Positions 24,401-36,922 of a stretch of 64,000 bases of DNA are shown here, one piece after another. Where the stretch lies: positions 7,039,804 to 7,103,803 of the forward strand of contig CM053328.1 of assembly GCA_028583605.1 (NCBI GenBank). Direction: 5' to 3'. Every line of letters begins with the position of its first letter. The first letter of the stretch is position 1. A program made the position numbers and the translations under genes. The notes beneath the pieces were generated by a model. It made no database searches. It was not told where the DNA came from and saw nothing but the letters and a program-made list of their open reading frames with translations. The stretch is from Dastarcus helophoroides (Eukaryota > Arthropoda > Insecta > Coleoptera > Bothrideridae).

Positions 24401-27400
24401 TAGGGATGTCGATTCCTTTTTAAAGCAATCGATTTTTGGATCGATCCGAATCGTGAGCAAAAGTATCGATTCCCTATAAAATTGGCTGCTGAAAGATCGA
24501 TTTCTGATTAATCCCTTCGTTGGTGAAATTTTTAAACAATTTTAATAAAAGAAAAATTGAATGATAATGATGAATTGGCGTAGTTTAATTTTGAAAGTTT
24601 TTTCTTGGATTTTAAACACTAATATTTATATTTTATTATTTATTCCCAAAAAATTCCGAAAAATCTGATACATATTTATTTTCTGCTTTGCTTTTTATTT
24701 ATGCATTTTTGGTTTTTTAAGAAGAAAGGGCATTTATTTATAAAAATATATTTAGAAATATGAAGTTTAAACTGGAAATTACGAGATTAAAGTGGAAATT
24801 TCTACTTTATTTTCCAAATTTCGACTTTTTTGAGTAAATTTCATAGTCAAAATTTCGGCTTTATTCTCGAAATCTTAACTTTCTTTCACGAAATTTCAAA
24901 ATAGTCGAAATTTCTTAAAGTTAGACAGATGACGAGTTTAGCCCCACCAACCCTTAGAATAGAAGACTATATTCTAAGCACCAACTCTTTTACAATTTAA
25001 TGTTGACACTTAGTTCAGTAAATTCAATTTTTTATTACCAAAAATTTCGACTTTCTTCTTGATATTTCAAGGTTAAAGTAGAATTTTCAAGAAAAAATTC
25101 GAAATTTCGAATTCAAAATCCACATGTTACAAAAGCGTAGAAAGACATTGATTAAAAAAAATTATATTTTGAAATTTCGACATTTTACAAAGGCGTAAAA
25201 AGGACATTGATTTAAAAAAATATTTTTGGAGATTTCGACTTTTTTCTCGAAATTTTGATTTTTTTCGAAATTGCGACTTTTTTTCTCGTTATTTCGACTT
25301 TAATCTCGAAATTTCGGATTTAAACTTGAAATTTCGGCTTTAAAATCGAAATTTCGACTTTAGACTCAAAATTTCGACGTTTTTCTTCAAATGTCTACTT
25401 TTTTCCTAAAATTCCGACACTAATCTCGAAATTTCGACTTTAATATCAGAATTTCGACTTTGATATCGAAATTTCGACTTTGATATCGAAAATTCGACTT
25501 TTTTCTTGAAATTGCTACTTTTTTCCTCAAATTCCGACATTAATCTCGAAATTTCGACTTTAATCTCGGAATTTCGACTTTGATATCGAAATTTCGACTT
25601 TGATATCGAAATTTCGACTTTGATATCGAAAATTCGACTTTTTTCTTGAAATTGCTACTTTTTTCCTCAAATTCCGACATTAATCTCGAAATTTCGACTT
25701 TGATATCGAATTTTTTCTCGAAATTTCGAGAATAAGTCGCTCTATAATAAGCACACTCTATGGTTAAATTAGGCAGTCGAAATTTGAGAAAAGATTCGAA
25801 ATTTGAGAAAAAGTTGAAATTTCTAGAAAAAAAGTCGAAATTTTGAGTTTAAAGTCGAAATTTCGAGAAAAATGTTGAAATTTCGATATCAAGGTCAAAA
25901 TTTCGAGAAAAAAGTCGATATTTAAAAAAAATATCTAAAATTAAGGAAAAAAAACCAAATTTCGAGAAAAAAGTCGAGCTTTTCAGATTAGGGTCAAAAT
26001 TTCGAGAAAAAAAGTCGAAATTTGAGGAAAACGTCAAAATTTCGAGAAAAACTCGAAATTTGATAAAAAAAGTGGAAATTTCGAGAAAAAAGTCGAAATT
26101 TTGAGAAAAAAGTCGAAATTTCGAACAAAAAAGTCGAAATGTCGACTTTAGAGTCGAAATTTCCAGAAAAATGTCGAAATTTCGATATTAAGGTCAAAAT
26201 TTTAAGAAAAAAGTCGACATGTTGAGAAAAAAAGTCGAAATTTGAGAAAAAAGTTGAAACTTCGAGAAAAAAGTCGTAATTTCGAGCTTAAAGTCGAAGT
26301 TTGGGAAAGAAGTCGGGATTTCTAAAATTAACATTTTTTTAAATCGATATCCTTTCTACGCCTTTGTAAAATTTAAAAAAAGTTTAAATTTTTAGAACAA
26401 AGTCGAAATAATTTCAGGAAAAAGTCGAATTTTAAGAAAAAAAGTGGAAATGTTGAGTTTAAAGTCGAAATTTCGAGAAAAATGTCGAAATCTCGATATT
26501 TAGGTCAACATTTCGATATTAAGGTCAAAATTTCTAGAAAAAAGTCGAAATTTGACAAAAACGTCCAATTTTCGAGAAAAACGTCGAAATTTCGAAATAT
26601 TTCGAGAAAAAAGTCGAAATTTGAGAAAAAAGTCGAGATTTCGAGAAAAAAGTCGATATCCTTTCTATGCCTTTGTAACATTTAAAAAAAGTTGAAATTT
26701 TCAAAACAAAGTCTAAATAATTTCCAGAAAAAAGTCGAATTTTGATAAAAAAGTCGAAATTTAAGAAAAAGGTCCAAATTTTGAGAAAAAAAAGTCGAAA
26801 TGTTGAGTTTAAAGTCGAAATTCGAGAAAAATGTCGAAATCTCGATATTTAGGTCACATTTTGATATTAAGGTCTAAATTTCGAGAAAAAAGTCGAAATT
26901 TGACAAAAACGTCGAAACTTCGAGAAAAACGTCGAAATTTCGAAATATTTTCGAGAAAAAGTCGAAATTTGAAGAAAAACCGAATTTCGAGAAAAAGTCG
27001 AATTAGTCAATTTACGAGTCATTGAATAACATTTCAAAAAAAGTCGAAATTGAAATAAGTAAATTTCGAGAAAAGTCAAATTGTCGAAATATTTCGAGAA
27101 AAAGTCAATCAATTTTAAGAAAAGGATTCAGAAAAAGTCGAATACTTGTACATTAAAAAGTTGAAATTTCAAAAAAGTCAATAATTCAGAAAAAAGTCGA
27201 ATTTTGATTAAAAAAGTCGAAATTTAAGAAAATGGTCAAATTTTGAGAAAAAAGTCGAAAGTTGAGTTTAAAGTCGAAATTTCGAGAAAAAGTCGAAATT
27301 TGATAAGGTCAAATTGAACAAGTCGAAATTTCGAGAAAAAGTCGAAATTTGACAAAATTTTGAAATTCAGAAAAAGTCGAAATTTCGAGAAAAAGTCGAA

Positions 27401-28908
27401 TTTAGAAAAAGTCGAATAAGTCGAAGGAAAAAAAAAGTGATGAAAATCGAAAAGAAAAAGTCGAAATTTGAGAAAAAAGTCGAAATTTCGATATTATGGT
27501 CAAAAAGGAGTTCAAAGTCGAACTTTCGAGAAAAATTTCGAAATTTCGATATTAAGGTCAAAATTTCGAGAAAAAAGTCGAAATTTCGAGAAAAAAAGTC
27601 GAAATTTCGATATTATGGTCAAAACGGAGTTCAAAGTCGAACTTTCGAGAAAAATTTCGAAATTTCGATATTAAGGTCAAAATTTCGAGAAAAAAGTCGA
27701 AATTTGAGAAACAAAAAACGAAGTTTTGAGAAAAATTTCGATATTTCGAGAAAAAATCGAAATTTCAGAAAAAAGTCAAAATTTTGAGAAAAAAGTCGAA
27801 ATTTTGAGAGAAAAGTCGAAATTTTGAGAGAAAAGTCGAAATTTGAGATAAAAGTCGAAATTTCGAGAAAAAAGTCGAAATTTCGAGCTCAATATCGAAA
27901 TTTGAGAAAAAAGTCGAAATTTCTAAAAATAACATTTGTTTGAATCGATTTCCTTTCTGCGCCTTTGTAACATTTCGAAAAAGTTAAAATTTTCAGAAAA
28001 ATGTCGAAATGTCCAGAAAAAGTCGAAATTTTAAAAAAAGAATCGAAATTTGAGAAAAAAGTCGAAATTTTTAAAATAACATTTTTTTTTAGTCGATGTC
28101 CTTTTTACGCCTTGGTAATATTTCGTTAAATTTCGATTTACAAATTGAAATTTCTACATTTTTCAAAAATGTCGACGTTTTTCTCAAATTTCGACTTTTT
28201 CTCTCAAAATTTCGACTTTTTTCTCAAAATTTTGACTTTTTTCTCAAATTTCGATTTTTTTCTCGAAATATCGAAATTTTTCTCGAAATTTTAATATTAA
28301 AGTCGAAATTTTGACTTTAATCTCGGGATTTAGAGGAGAAAAAGTCAACAAATTTTTTTCAAATTGATGTCCTTTCTACGCTCTTGTAATTTTTACTTCA
28401 AAAAAAGTAAATAAACTTTTTTCAAGTTTTGTAGTGTATTTATTAATACGCGTGTAACGTTTTCAACAACTAAATTAAGGTTTTTAAGATCAGTAACAGG
28501 TAATAAAATAACGTTGAGTAATTTTTGTGAATATATGATAATTTTAACTGCGTATGTACGGAATTTTACCTTCAAATATATGGCAACATTGCACCACAGT
28601 TATCTTTCCTATTCAGTCAACGACATTATGAATGAAAAGAAATGCCATCTTTTGGCTTATTAACGCAATTATTAGTAGTAGATGAAAATGGTTAATAACA
28701 TAACGACATAAATGCACTTACATAAAAAATTTTAAAAAATTGTTAATAAATTTACAGTGACCTTGCATCTAAGGTAAATCGATCCGATTCTTAGAATTTT
28801 TGAGTCGTTCATTAGATCGATTTTATATTGGAGATCGATCTAAAAAATCGACCGTGAGACTTGAAAAAATCGATTTTTCGATTAATCGATCTCAGATCGC
28901 CATCCCTC
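24401..28908. mobile_element. 4.5-kb hAT-like element carrying a satellite array
   Basis: It is bounded by TAGGGATGTCGATT on the left and, inverted, GAGGGATGGCGAT on the right, with ATCGAT-rich subterminal regions (24401-24530 and 28770-28908). The exact 8-bp duplication CTATAGAG (24393-24400 and 28909-28916) fits the hAT target pattern nTnnnnAn. The flanks joined together resemble an uninterrupted paralog near 29428-29495. No transposase frame is present. The interior (about 25060-28390) is satellite in both orientations, with 28390-28740 unique AT-rich. Confidence 0.7.
25060..28390. repeat. Satellite array inside the hAT-like element, with orientation switches
   Basis: The same ~20-bp family continues. 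To about 25720 the units read CTCGAAATTTCGACTTT, from there to about 28080 they read GAGAAAAAAGTCGAAATTTC, then they flip back. Local duplications have periods of about 122 (27480/27603), 140 (25501/25641) and 345 bp (26440/26790). Confidence 0.75.
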
Positions 28909-29099
28909 CTATAGAGTTGCGTGGAATGATTTGTATCAAAAAGACTATAGCAGAAGATATTAATATATTTATTAAGTATATGCGACTATTATAGCCTTCC
29001 TGATTTGTACACTTCATTTCAGACAAATCTTCTTGAGGGTAACCATTGAACTTCTAATTTCGAAGTGACAACAGCAAGAACTAGTAATATTTGGACATG

Positions 29100-29500
29100 G
29101 TCGCGTGGCAGCGCCGTGACATTTCTTTATGATGTTCTGTGTTCTTAAAATCGTAACCTAAATATCGTTAAATAACTGTTGTCGGTTGTTGTAAGAATGA
29201 TTCTTTTATATTTTATGTCAATTTCTGCTGCAAATTAATAAATTGTGAATAATACTAATAAAAACAATATGGAAAACATTTAGTCCGATTATTTCTGTCA
29301 AAGAACCCCTGAAATATGCGCGTGAAGGCAGCTTTAGTTCTGGTGATTTTTTTGTTTTTGTTTTAGTAGCTTATCTGAAGGTTGCTTTAATACTTTACAA
29401 CCTGGATATTTATCTGAAATGGACTATAATCGGTAGGTAATATCGATATTTAGTGAAAACTACCATAGAGTTACACAACGTGATTTGCAAAAAAAAAATA
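29100..29500 (+). repeat. Dispersed repeat, copy B with intact 3' part
   Basis: This is homologous to copy A in inverse orientation. Its end (29428-29495, with TATCGATATTTAG, ACCATAGAGTT and GTGATTTG) also resembles the two flanks of the 4.5-kb hAT-like element, as if that element had landed in a third copy. Confidence 0.6.
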
Positions 29501-29879
29501 ACAACTCATCATAGGCAACACACCATACGACACTTCGGTGCATAAAATTGCATACATCTAAAACGAGATACATTTTAAGCAATTACGTAAGAGGAATTAT
29601 TAAACATTTTATTTTAATTTTTTTGCAGTTTAACTTATTAAATGTATATATATTATATGACCCTAAAATTATATAAAGACATAATAACCCTCACACTTAA
29701 AAGTAGTGATCATAGATGACAACTGATTTCAACCGGAATTCAAACTGATTTTATGAATAATCGACGGTAAAATAGGAAGTAAATAATTAGGCAGTTTTTT
29801 TAAAGTCAACTATGTTCGCTTAAATTTCATTTATCAACTAACTCTAATCGATAAAATAAAAACGAAATGGATTTATTGA

Positions 29880-30067
29880 AATTTCCGTTCGTTTGCAAAT
29901 GGCGCGTAAATTTGAACGAGTCGTATCACGTGCCATCTATGAATCCGTTAACGCAAGGTCTTGGCAAACAGAACAGATCCGGGCATAGCGTTGCAAACCC
30001 ATTTGATGACAAAGTGATAGTTTGAGTGCTAAGAGGATTGTGTGGCTTCATCTGAACCAATTAGCAG
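29880..30067 (+). other. Candidate promoter and non-coding first exon, strong splice donor at 30068
   Basis: This is a locally CpG-richer, non-repetitive stretch with an E-box CACGTG at about 29927, ending in AGCAG|GTAAGTG at 30067/30068, an almost ideal 5' splice site on the plus strand. The next plus-strand acceptor leading to a coding exon is at 44777, so this could be the first exon of the zinc-finger gene (14.7-kb intron). No TATA or TCAGT initiator was found. The assignment is inference only. Confidence 0.35.
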
Positions 30068-31079
30068 GTAAGTGGTGTTATCAGAGTCGTGAGTGTTGGC
30101 AAAAAGATGTGGAAGGGCAATATGCGACCGTCTCAGACGTTTTCCCGTGGATTTTCGCGGGTCGCGGGTGTTTTAGGGTAGGGAGCTTCGTCGCTCTGAT
30201 GTAGAATTTGTGGAAGGGGTGCTCATAGTGTATTCTGGTAGGATATATTCATCCCCACATTCTTCCTGAACCACCACCACTTCCCTCCACCACGTTAGAC
30301 AACGTCATCGTCATAGATACGACTTGCATCCACGACTTTTGGATATTTCCCTTCAAGGTCGATAACCTAACGGAACCTTTTGTTACAAAACAAAGTGCGT
30401 GGCAGGTCGGCGGGCCCCATTCGGAGGCCATCATCGTATAGGCGCTTCCTAGTTATGGAAACCACATTGTGAATTGTACGAATGGATGCTTCGATAACGC
30501 ATATACCGTTACAGTTTAACGGGAAAACGTAAAATTATCGTTACTGTTCGAGTAAACCTCATTCAAGCGTAGTAGCGGGGTTGCCTACCAAATCGTTATT
30601 CGCATTCATTAAATATTTTGATGGAGAATGTTGAACATAACTTCCACTGTGGTACATTTCCATTTGTATAACTTAAACATCAAATTAATGTTAATTTTCA
30701 ATTTACGTAAATCATTGTAATGGTTATGAACAGTGGCGTCGCTTTTCCAGTGGCGGAACATACATTGGGGCAACATTTCTGATAATCCGATTCTAGTATT
30801 TTCTTGGAGTTTCATTTTTAATATTGTTGATTAGGATTATAATTTTTCAGTTTCAGGTTAAAATGTCTGTTTTCTCCTAATTTCATCTATATCGTTTGGA
30901 TATTTTCATTTCAATTTTGAAATTTCGCCTCTTTTATCGGATGTTCATGTTTTAATAAACTTGAAAAGGAACTTTGAAATTTCAAATTCAAATGTCGTTC
31001 ATGGAATTTCGAGGAAATTTTGACATAAGTGCGATTCGAGTTTTAATCACGAAATTTTGAGTCCATATTCATGTTGCTG

Positions 31080-33280
31080 ACTTCGGAAAATATGATTTTT
31101 TTAATTTAGAGAAAAAAGTCGACATTTTGAGATAAATTAAATTCATATAAAAAAAGTGACAACTCTTCGAGTTAACTTGGAATTTTCATTTTGATAAAAT
31201 GAATTTTTTTTCTTTCAAGTTTTAAATTTGAATCGAAATTGAAATATGGTTTAGAAACTTCCACTTTTTTCAAAATGTTCACTTTTTTTTCTGAAAATGT
31301 CGATAATTCGATTTTTTTTCGAAAATTTCGACGTTTTTGAAAAGCTCGTTTTTTTTTTGGAAAATTCGAGCTTTTAATAGTTGGACCTGTAGCGTACATT
31401 CTAGAAATAATGTTAATGGCGTTCGGAGAAAATACTATTCTGAAAACTCTAATGATATTTGTACGTATTTACGCTTATCAAGGAAGATCGTAAAATCCCA
31501 ATGATTGTCTTTACGTCGGTACATTATTCCTAGAAGGTACGCTACAGACCTCTTTTCAATTTAACTTCTTTTCGATTTTTTCTTGGAAGGTTTTACTTTT
31601 TCGAAATTTGGACTTTTTTAAAATTTCGATTTTTTTTTCAAAGGTCTATGACTTTTTTTTCAAAATTTCCACTTTTTTTGATAATTTCGACTTTTGTTCA
31701 AAATTTTGACTTTTTCTCGAAGCTTAGATATTTTTTTCAAAAATTTTGTATTTTCCCAAAGTTTCAACATTTAAATTTAACTCCTATTGAATAGTTAGAA
31801 TTTTTCAAAAACTTTGACGTTTTTAAAAATTGGGTTTTGTTTTTCGTACGTTCGACTTTTTTAAAATTTCCGCCTTTGTTCAAAATTTCGACTTTTTCAG
31901 AATTTGGGCTTTTTAAATTTCGATTTGTTTTTTAATAGTTTAATTTTTTTTAAATTCAAATGTCTTGAAATATGGTTTGTAAACTTCGAGTCTTTTTAAA
32001 AAATTTTCACTTTTTTTGAAAATTTCGACCTTTGTTTAAAATTTTGACTTTTTCTCGAAGTTGGACTTTTTTTTTTAATTTTGACCTTCCCGAAGTTTCA
32101 ACTTTTAAATTTAACTTTTATTGAATAATTTGACTTTTCGAAAATTTCGACATTTCTGAAAATTTGGATTGTTTTCGAAAGTTCAACTTTTTGAAAATTT
32201 GACCCTTTTCAATCTAGTTTTTTTTCGACTTTTTCTCGAAGTGTTGACCTTTTTAGAATTTGGGCATTTTTTCAAAATTTCGAACTTTTGAAATGCTTGA
32301 CCGTTTTGGACAACTTCGATTTTTTTACAAAATTTCTAGTTCTTCTTTTGAAAATTTTGACTTTTTGAACATGTTTACCATTTTTTTAAACCTTAACCTT
32401 CTCGAACCTTCAAATTTTTGTAAATTCGACCTTTTTAAAAAAAAATTCACTTTTTCCAGAAAATTTCGAATAACTTTACTTTTTTTCTAATTCTGACTTT
32501 CCCGAAGTTTCAACATTTAATTATAACTTTTATTGAATAATTCTACTCTTCAAAAATTTCGACATTTCTGAAAATTTGAATTATTTTCGAAAGTTCGAGA
32601 GAATTGGTCCTTTTTTAATTTAGTTTTTACCGTTTTTTAAACCTTAACTTTCTCGAACCTTCAAATTTTTGTAAATTTGACTTTTAGAAAAATTCAAAGT
32701 TAAGACTTTTTTTTAATTTTGACTTTCCTGAAGTTTCAACATTTAAATTTAACTTTTATCGAATAATTCAACTTTTTTTCGAAAATTTCGACATTTCTGA
32801 AAATTTGGATTTGTTTCGAAAGTTCGACTCTGAAAATTGGGCCTTTTTCAGTTTAGTTTTTTCCGACTTTTTCTCGAAGTTTTGACTTTTTTAGAATGTG
32901 GGCATTTTTTCAAAAATTTCGAACTTTTTTAAAATTCCTGTCCTTTTTGGCAAATTACAAAATTTCTAGTTTTTTTGAAAATGTTGACTTTTTTACCGTT
33001 TTTTTAAATCTTAACTTTCTCGCACCGTTAAATTTTTGTAAATTCGACTTTTTCAAAAATTTGCCTTTTTCTAGAGAATTTCGATTTTTTTTTTGAAGAA
33101 TCTGACCTTTCAAATTGCGAATTTTTAAAATTTTAAACTAATTTCATAAAACGAATTCGAGACTTTAATGAATTTTAAAGTTTACATCTAAAGAACGAGT
33201 ATTTTTTAAAGTTTAAACGGAGGAATTTCCAAAGAAATTGAAATTTAGAAGATTTTTTGAGTTAAATTCTAAACAGAATT
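31080..33280. repeat. T-rich array
   Basis: Diverged AAATTTCGACTTTTT units with internal repetition (CTCGAACCTTCAAATTTTTG near 32402 and 32652; TTTATTGAATAATT near 32116 and 32529). A GC-rich 105-bp island of unknown origin (33345-33450) and weak T-rich remnants to 34220 follow. From 34300 to 35290 is unique AT-rich DNA with nothing recognisable. Confidence 0.65.
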
Positions 33281-35289
33281 TTGGAAAAAGAACACAAATT
33301 TAGAGTAAAAATAAAAAAAAACCTAAGTTTTAACAGAATTTTTTTTAATGTACGAACCACTAATATGGCAACTCACTGGGCTCCTATGAAGGTCGGGCCC
33401 CCCTGTCCCGAGTCTGCGAACGTGGAACTGGACGTGCGACTTCTTTCTCGATATCCCTTATTACTTTTTTTTTTCAATTCTTACATTTCACCCAAAAATG
33501 TTGACTGTTAAACTTGAAAGTTTTCTAAAAATGTCGATTTTTTGAATTTCTCCAAATTCCATAATCACATTTTCAGTTTCTACTTTATTTTCTTCTAAAA
33601 TTGATTGTCTCTAATTTCGTGTTTTATATCTAGGTTTGAAATTGATTTATTTGCTTCATTTTGAAAATCTTAAGACCTAAGCTCGAGGTTTTTTTTTTGA
33701 AAATTTCTACTTTCGTCAAAATTCATGAATTATATTTTCAGTTTTTTTTTAACTCATCTATTTTCAAAAAAACGTTTATAGATCGAGAAAAAAATTCACC
33801 TTTTGAATGTGTCTTCTTTCATTCAAGATTCCGGGATTAAACTCCAAAATGTTTGTACAAAATTGGTACTTTAGACTAAGACTTTAGACGTAAACTTAGA
33901 TTTTTCCAAAAATTTGTATTTGAAAATTTCATAACCTTGGCACTTTGTCCTGAGATTTCGTGAATATTTTTTATGAATACATTATTTTGGTTTAATTTCA
34001 ATTTAAATTTCGAAATGTCAAATTAAATTTTCAGTTTATCTGCTTTCTCGGAATATTACGATCTTGTCTGATTTTTTTTCGAAAAAATTGTTATTGCTAA
34101 TTTCGATTTTTTCTATATTTCGGATAGTTTTCAACATTTTTTCCAAAATTTCAAGTTTCTTGTCATTTTAGGTTTCTTTTTCAAAAAATTTGATTTTACT
34201 CGTGGTTCTTCAATGGCAAAAAATTGGGCAACTCATCTTAAAGTTTGTATTGTAATATTTTTAAAGTTGGAATTTTTTCCTAATGGACGAAGTTTTACAA
34301 TTCAATGAAAACCCACGTTAAGGTTAGGAAGCATAAAACCGAGGTATTTTGCTTGGAGCATAATAATTTAAAACCCAATCAATTCGCTTATTTACTGTTT
34401 ACTCGTACGAATGTTTATAGACAATTCTGGGGTATTGCGTTATTAAATAGATAAATTACAAAACTTCATGATTCAGAATGTATCCAGCGGAAACCTTGAA
34501 CGAAACGTGTTCTGTAATACTCTCATCTAACGAACTTAATTTGTTGAAAACAGTAAAAGTCCTTTCAAGTCTTATTTACTGGTATGCGACTACTTAAGAA
34601 GTAAAACCTCTTGAAATATCTTCTTCCATCCAAAGTAAAAGTACTTTCACAATCACCGCATCTATTACAGCAGCTCATTAATAGAAAACCCAGGCTTGGA
34701 GACTAATACGTTTTAAGCAGTCTACTTGGAGATGCAAAACTAGAACATAAACTTTTTTCAAGTCTGAAACCTTGATTTAAAGAAGTTCTAAATTGATTAT
34801 TTTTGAAGTGTATCATTAGAGATCAAAGTTCTCACAATTAAATGCTTCCAGAGTTTAAAGCACGGATGTAAGATGATTACAAGGCTTCCAAGCAGTCGAT
34901 ACGTACATGGAGTTTCAATCATTAAAAAAAAATCGCAAAAAATTCCTAGTTAAAAAAACTGTGAAATTTGACCCAGAATTTTGAGAAGTTAGATAAAAAT
35001 AAAAAAAAAACTGATTAAAAAAACGATAAGGTAACAATTTTGAAAATTCGCCATTTAAAAAAAAAAGTCGAAATTTCTTGTAACTTTTCTCGATCAGAGA
35101 AATAAGGGAAGATTGTGAAGGAAGATACTTTTAAAATCAGTTATTTGTGTAAGACTAATTGCAACATACAGGATCCTGTCATTTGCTTGATTCACAGTTT
35201 TTAATGACAAAATGACCCATTGAAAATACTACTCTTATAATACAGAGTCTGTGTCGGGGTCTAGTTGTTAATGTGTTATTCAATGGGAA

Positions 35290-35805
35290 TCATGCTCTGA
35301 TTAACATCGTCCAGTTGTTGACCGCGGTACCACACAGGTAACTCTTGGTTTCGAAGACATGACACCAGTCGATAATAATAATAGCAATGAACCCGAAGAC
35401 GTCGTGTTTAAGGTTTAACAGTAACAGCTTACAGATGCCGGTGAAAGTGGTATTAAGTAGGTAACTAGGATCTCCCCACGGTTTAGATTTCTCTCTGCAT
35501 CCTTCTCTTTCCAACTAACAACGCGGTTCGAATCTATGACAAGGACGCAGTCACCTCGCTGCCGTTTTCTAAAATCTCCGTACCCCACTAGCCGCTACCA
35601 CGGTGCCACTACTGTGATGGTTCTCTGGTAAAACATGTTGGTTGTACTCCACTCTAGCCGATTCACCCCCTCTTGACGATTAACGGGGGTATCCCTCAAG
35701 GACGGACTTGTCAAATTTGCGTTGTGTTTTGTTTGTGACTTTTTTGTGATATTTTGTGCAGTATTTTGGATGGGGAACCGCGACAGCGATGCGTTCCACT
35801 TCTAG
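35290..35805 (+). other. GC-richer unique island, possible alternative first exon
   Basis: This is a non-satellite stretch of near-balanced composition between two repeat blocks. It ends near TTCTAG|GTTTGT at 35805/35806, a moderate donor on the plus strand. A short ATG frame (35770-35805, MGNRDSDAFHF then stop) ends exactly at the junction and could be an upstream ORF. An alternative promoter for the zinc-finger gene is possible; a transposon remnant is equally possible. The minus-strand frame 35290-35514 resembles no known protein. Confidence 0.25.
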
Positions 35806-36089
35806 GTTTGTATCTAATTTGGGTCTTTCAACTTAGATTGCGCTGTTATAAGTAATCGCGATTTTGCAACAGTTTTTATCAACTGACATTTGTTAAATTA
35901 GACCATGTTGAAATTTCCAAAATATGACGTATTGTTTAATGGATTTATTTTATTGATATTTTTATTTCCTAACAGGTTCATTAAAATATGCGTCGTAAAA
36001 AAATATTCAAGTCAATTGTATGGTTTCATCTTATTAATAGAGATAAGATTTTTGGCCTAAACCGAATTTGGGCTTCTGTTCTATTTCGA

Positions 36090-36922
36090 CCGAAAACAAA
36101 TAAAATTAAAAAGTTCAAAATGACAGAGTTTTAAAAAACAGAATTTTTCGAATAAGTCGAGATTTGCAAAACAACTCAAATTGTGAAGAGACAAAATTTT
36201 GAAAGAAAGTCGGAATTTCCAATAAGTCAAAATAAACAAAAAGTCGAAAATTTGTAAAATCAAAAAGTGCAAATTCAGAAGAATCGAAAATAATTAAAAT
36301 TTTGCAGTCTCGAAATTTTGAAAAAGTCAAAATATTTAGAGTTTAAATTTGGAAAAACAAAATGTTCAAAAATCTAACAAATTTTTAAAACAAGTTCGAT
36401 TTTTCGAAAGAAGTCGAAATCAGAAGTCGAAATTTCGAAAAATGTCGAATTTTCTAACTAAACCAATTTTTTTGAGAAAAGAATGGTAAGAATGGAAATT
36501 GTTAAAATAAGTCAAGATTTTGAGAAAATATTGAAATTTAAAAAAAAGTTGGATTTTTCGAAAGAAGTCGAAATCAGAAGTCAAAATTTCGAGAAAATGT
36601 CGAATTTTCAAACTAAACCAAATTTTTTTGAGAAAAGAATGGTTAGAATAGAAGTTGTTAAAATAAATCAAACTTTTGAGAAAACATCGAAATTTAAAAA
36701 AAAAGTTGGATTTTTCGAAAGAAATCGAAATCAGAACTCAAAATTTATATTTATAAATATTTATAAAAAATTTATAAGTCAAAATTATGAGAAGATATCG
36801 AAATTAAAAAAAAAATTGGGTTTTGTGAAAGAAGGCGAAATCAGGTCTCAAAATTTCGAGAAAAAGTAGAATTTTCAAACTAAACCAATTTTTTAAAGAA
36901 AAGAATGGTAAGAATAGAAATT
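36090..36922. repeat. A-rich array with ~170-bp units
   Basis: Units contain CTAAACCAATTTTTTTGAGA then AAAGAATGGTAAGAATGG, near 36460, 36620 and 36875. One unit is the insertion site of the 36.9-kb element. Confidence 0.65.

Noticed and set aside
26482..27787. Overlapping open frames of 60-116 codons with RNFEKKSKFRE-type repeats (for example 27437-27787)
   Set aside because: They are translations of ~20-bp satellite units in several frames and on both strands; no start context, domain or non-repetitive composition supports them. The same holds for the Phe/Leu/Ser-rich and Lys-rich frames throughout 1650-8300, 36000-44500, 47400-54600 and 58000-62200.
21900..28390. CRISPR-like array
   Set aside because: Repeat and spacer are not distinct: units are variable, contiguous and diverged, without constant-length unique spacers or cas genes, and the genome is eukaryotic.
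35290..35514. 74-codon minus-strand frame in the GC-richer island
   Set aside because: No conserved motif and no flanking splice signals on that strand; the composition alone explains the open frame.
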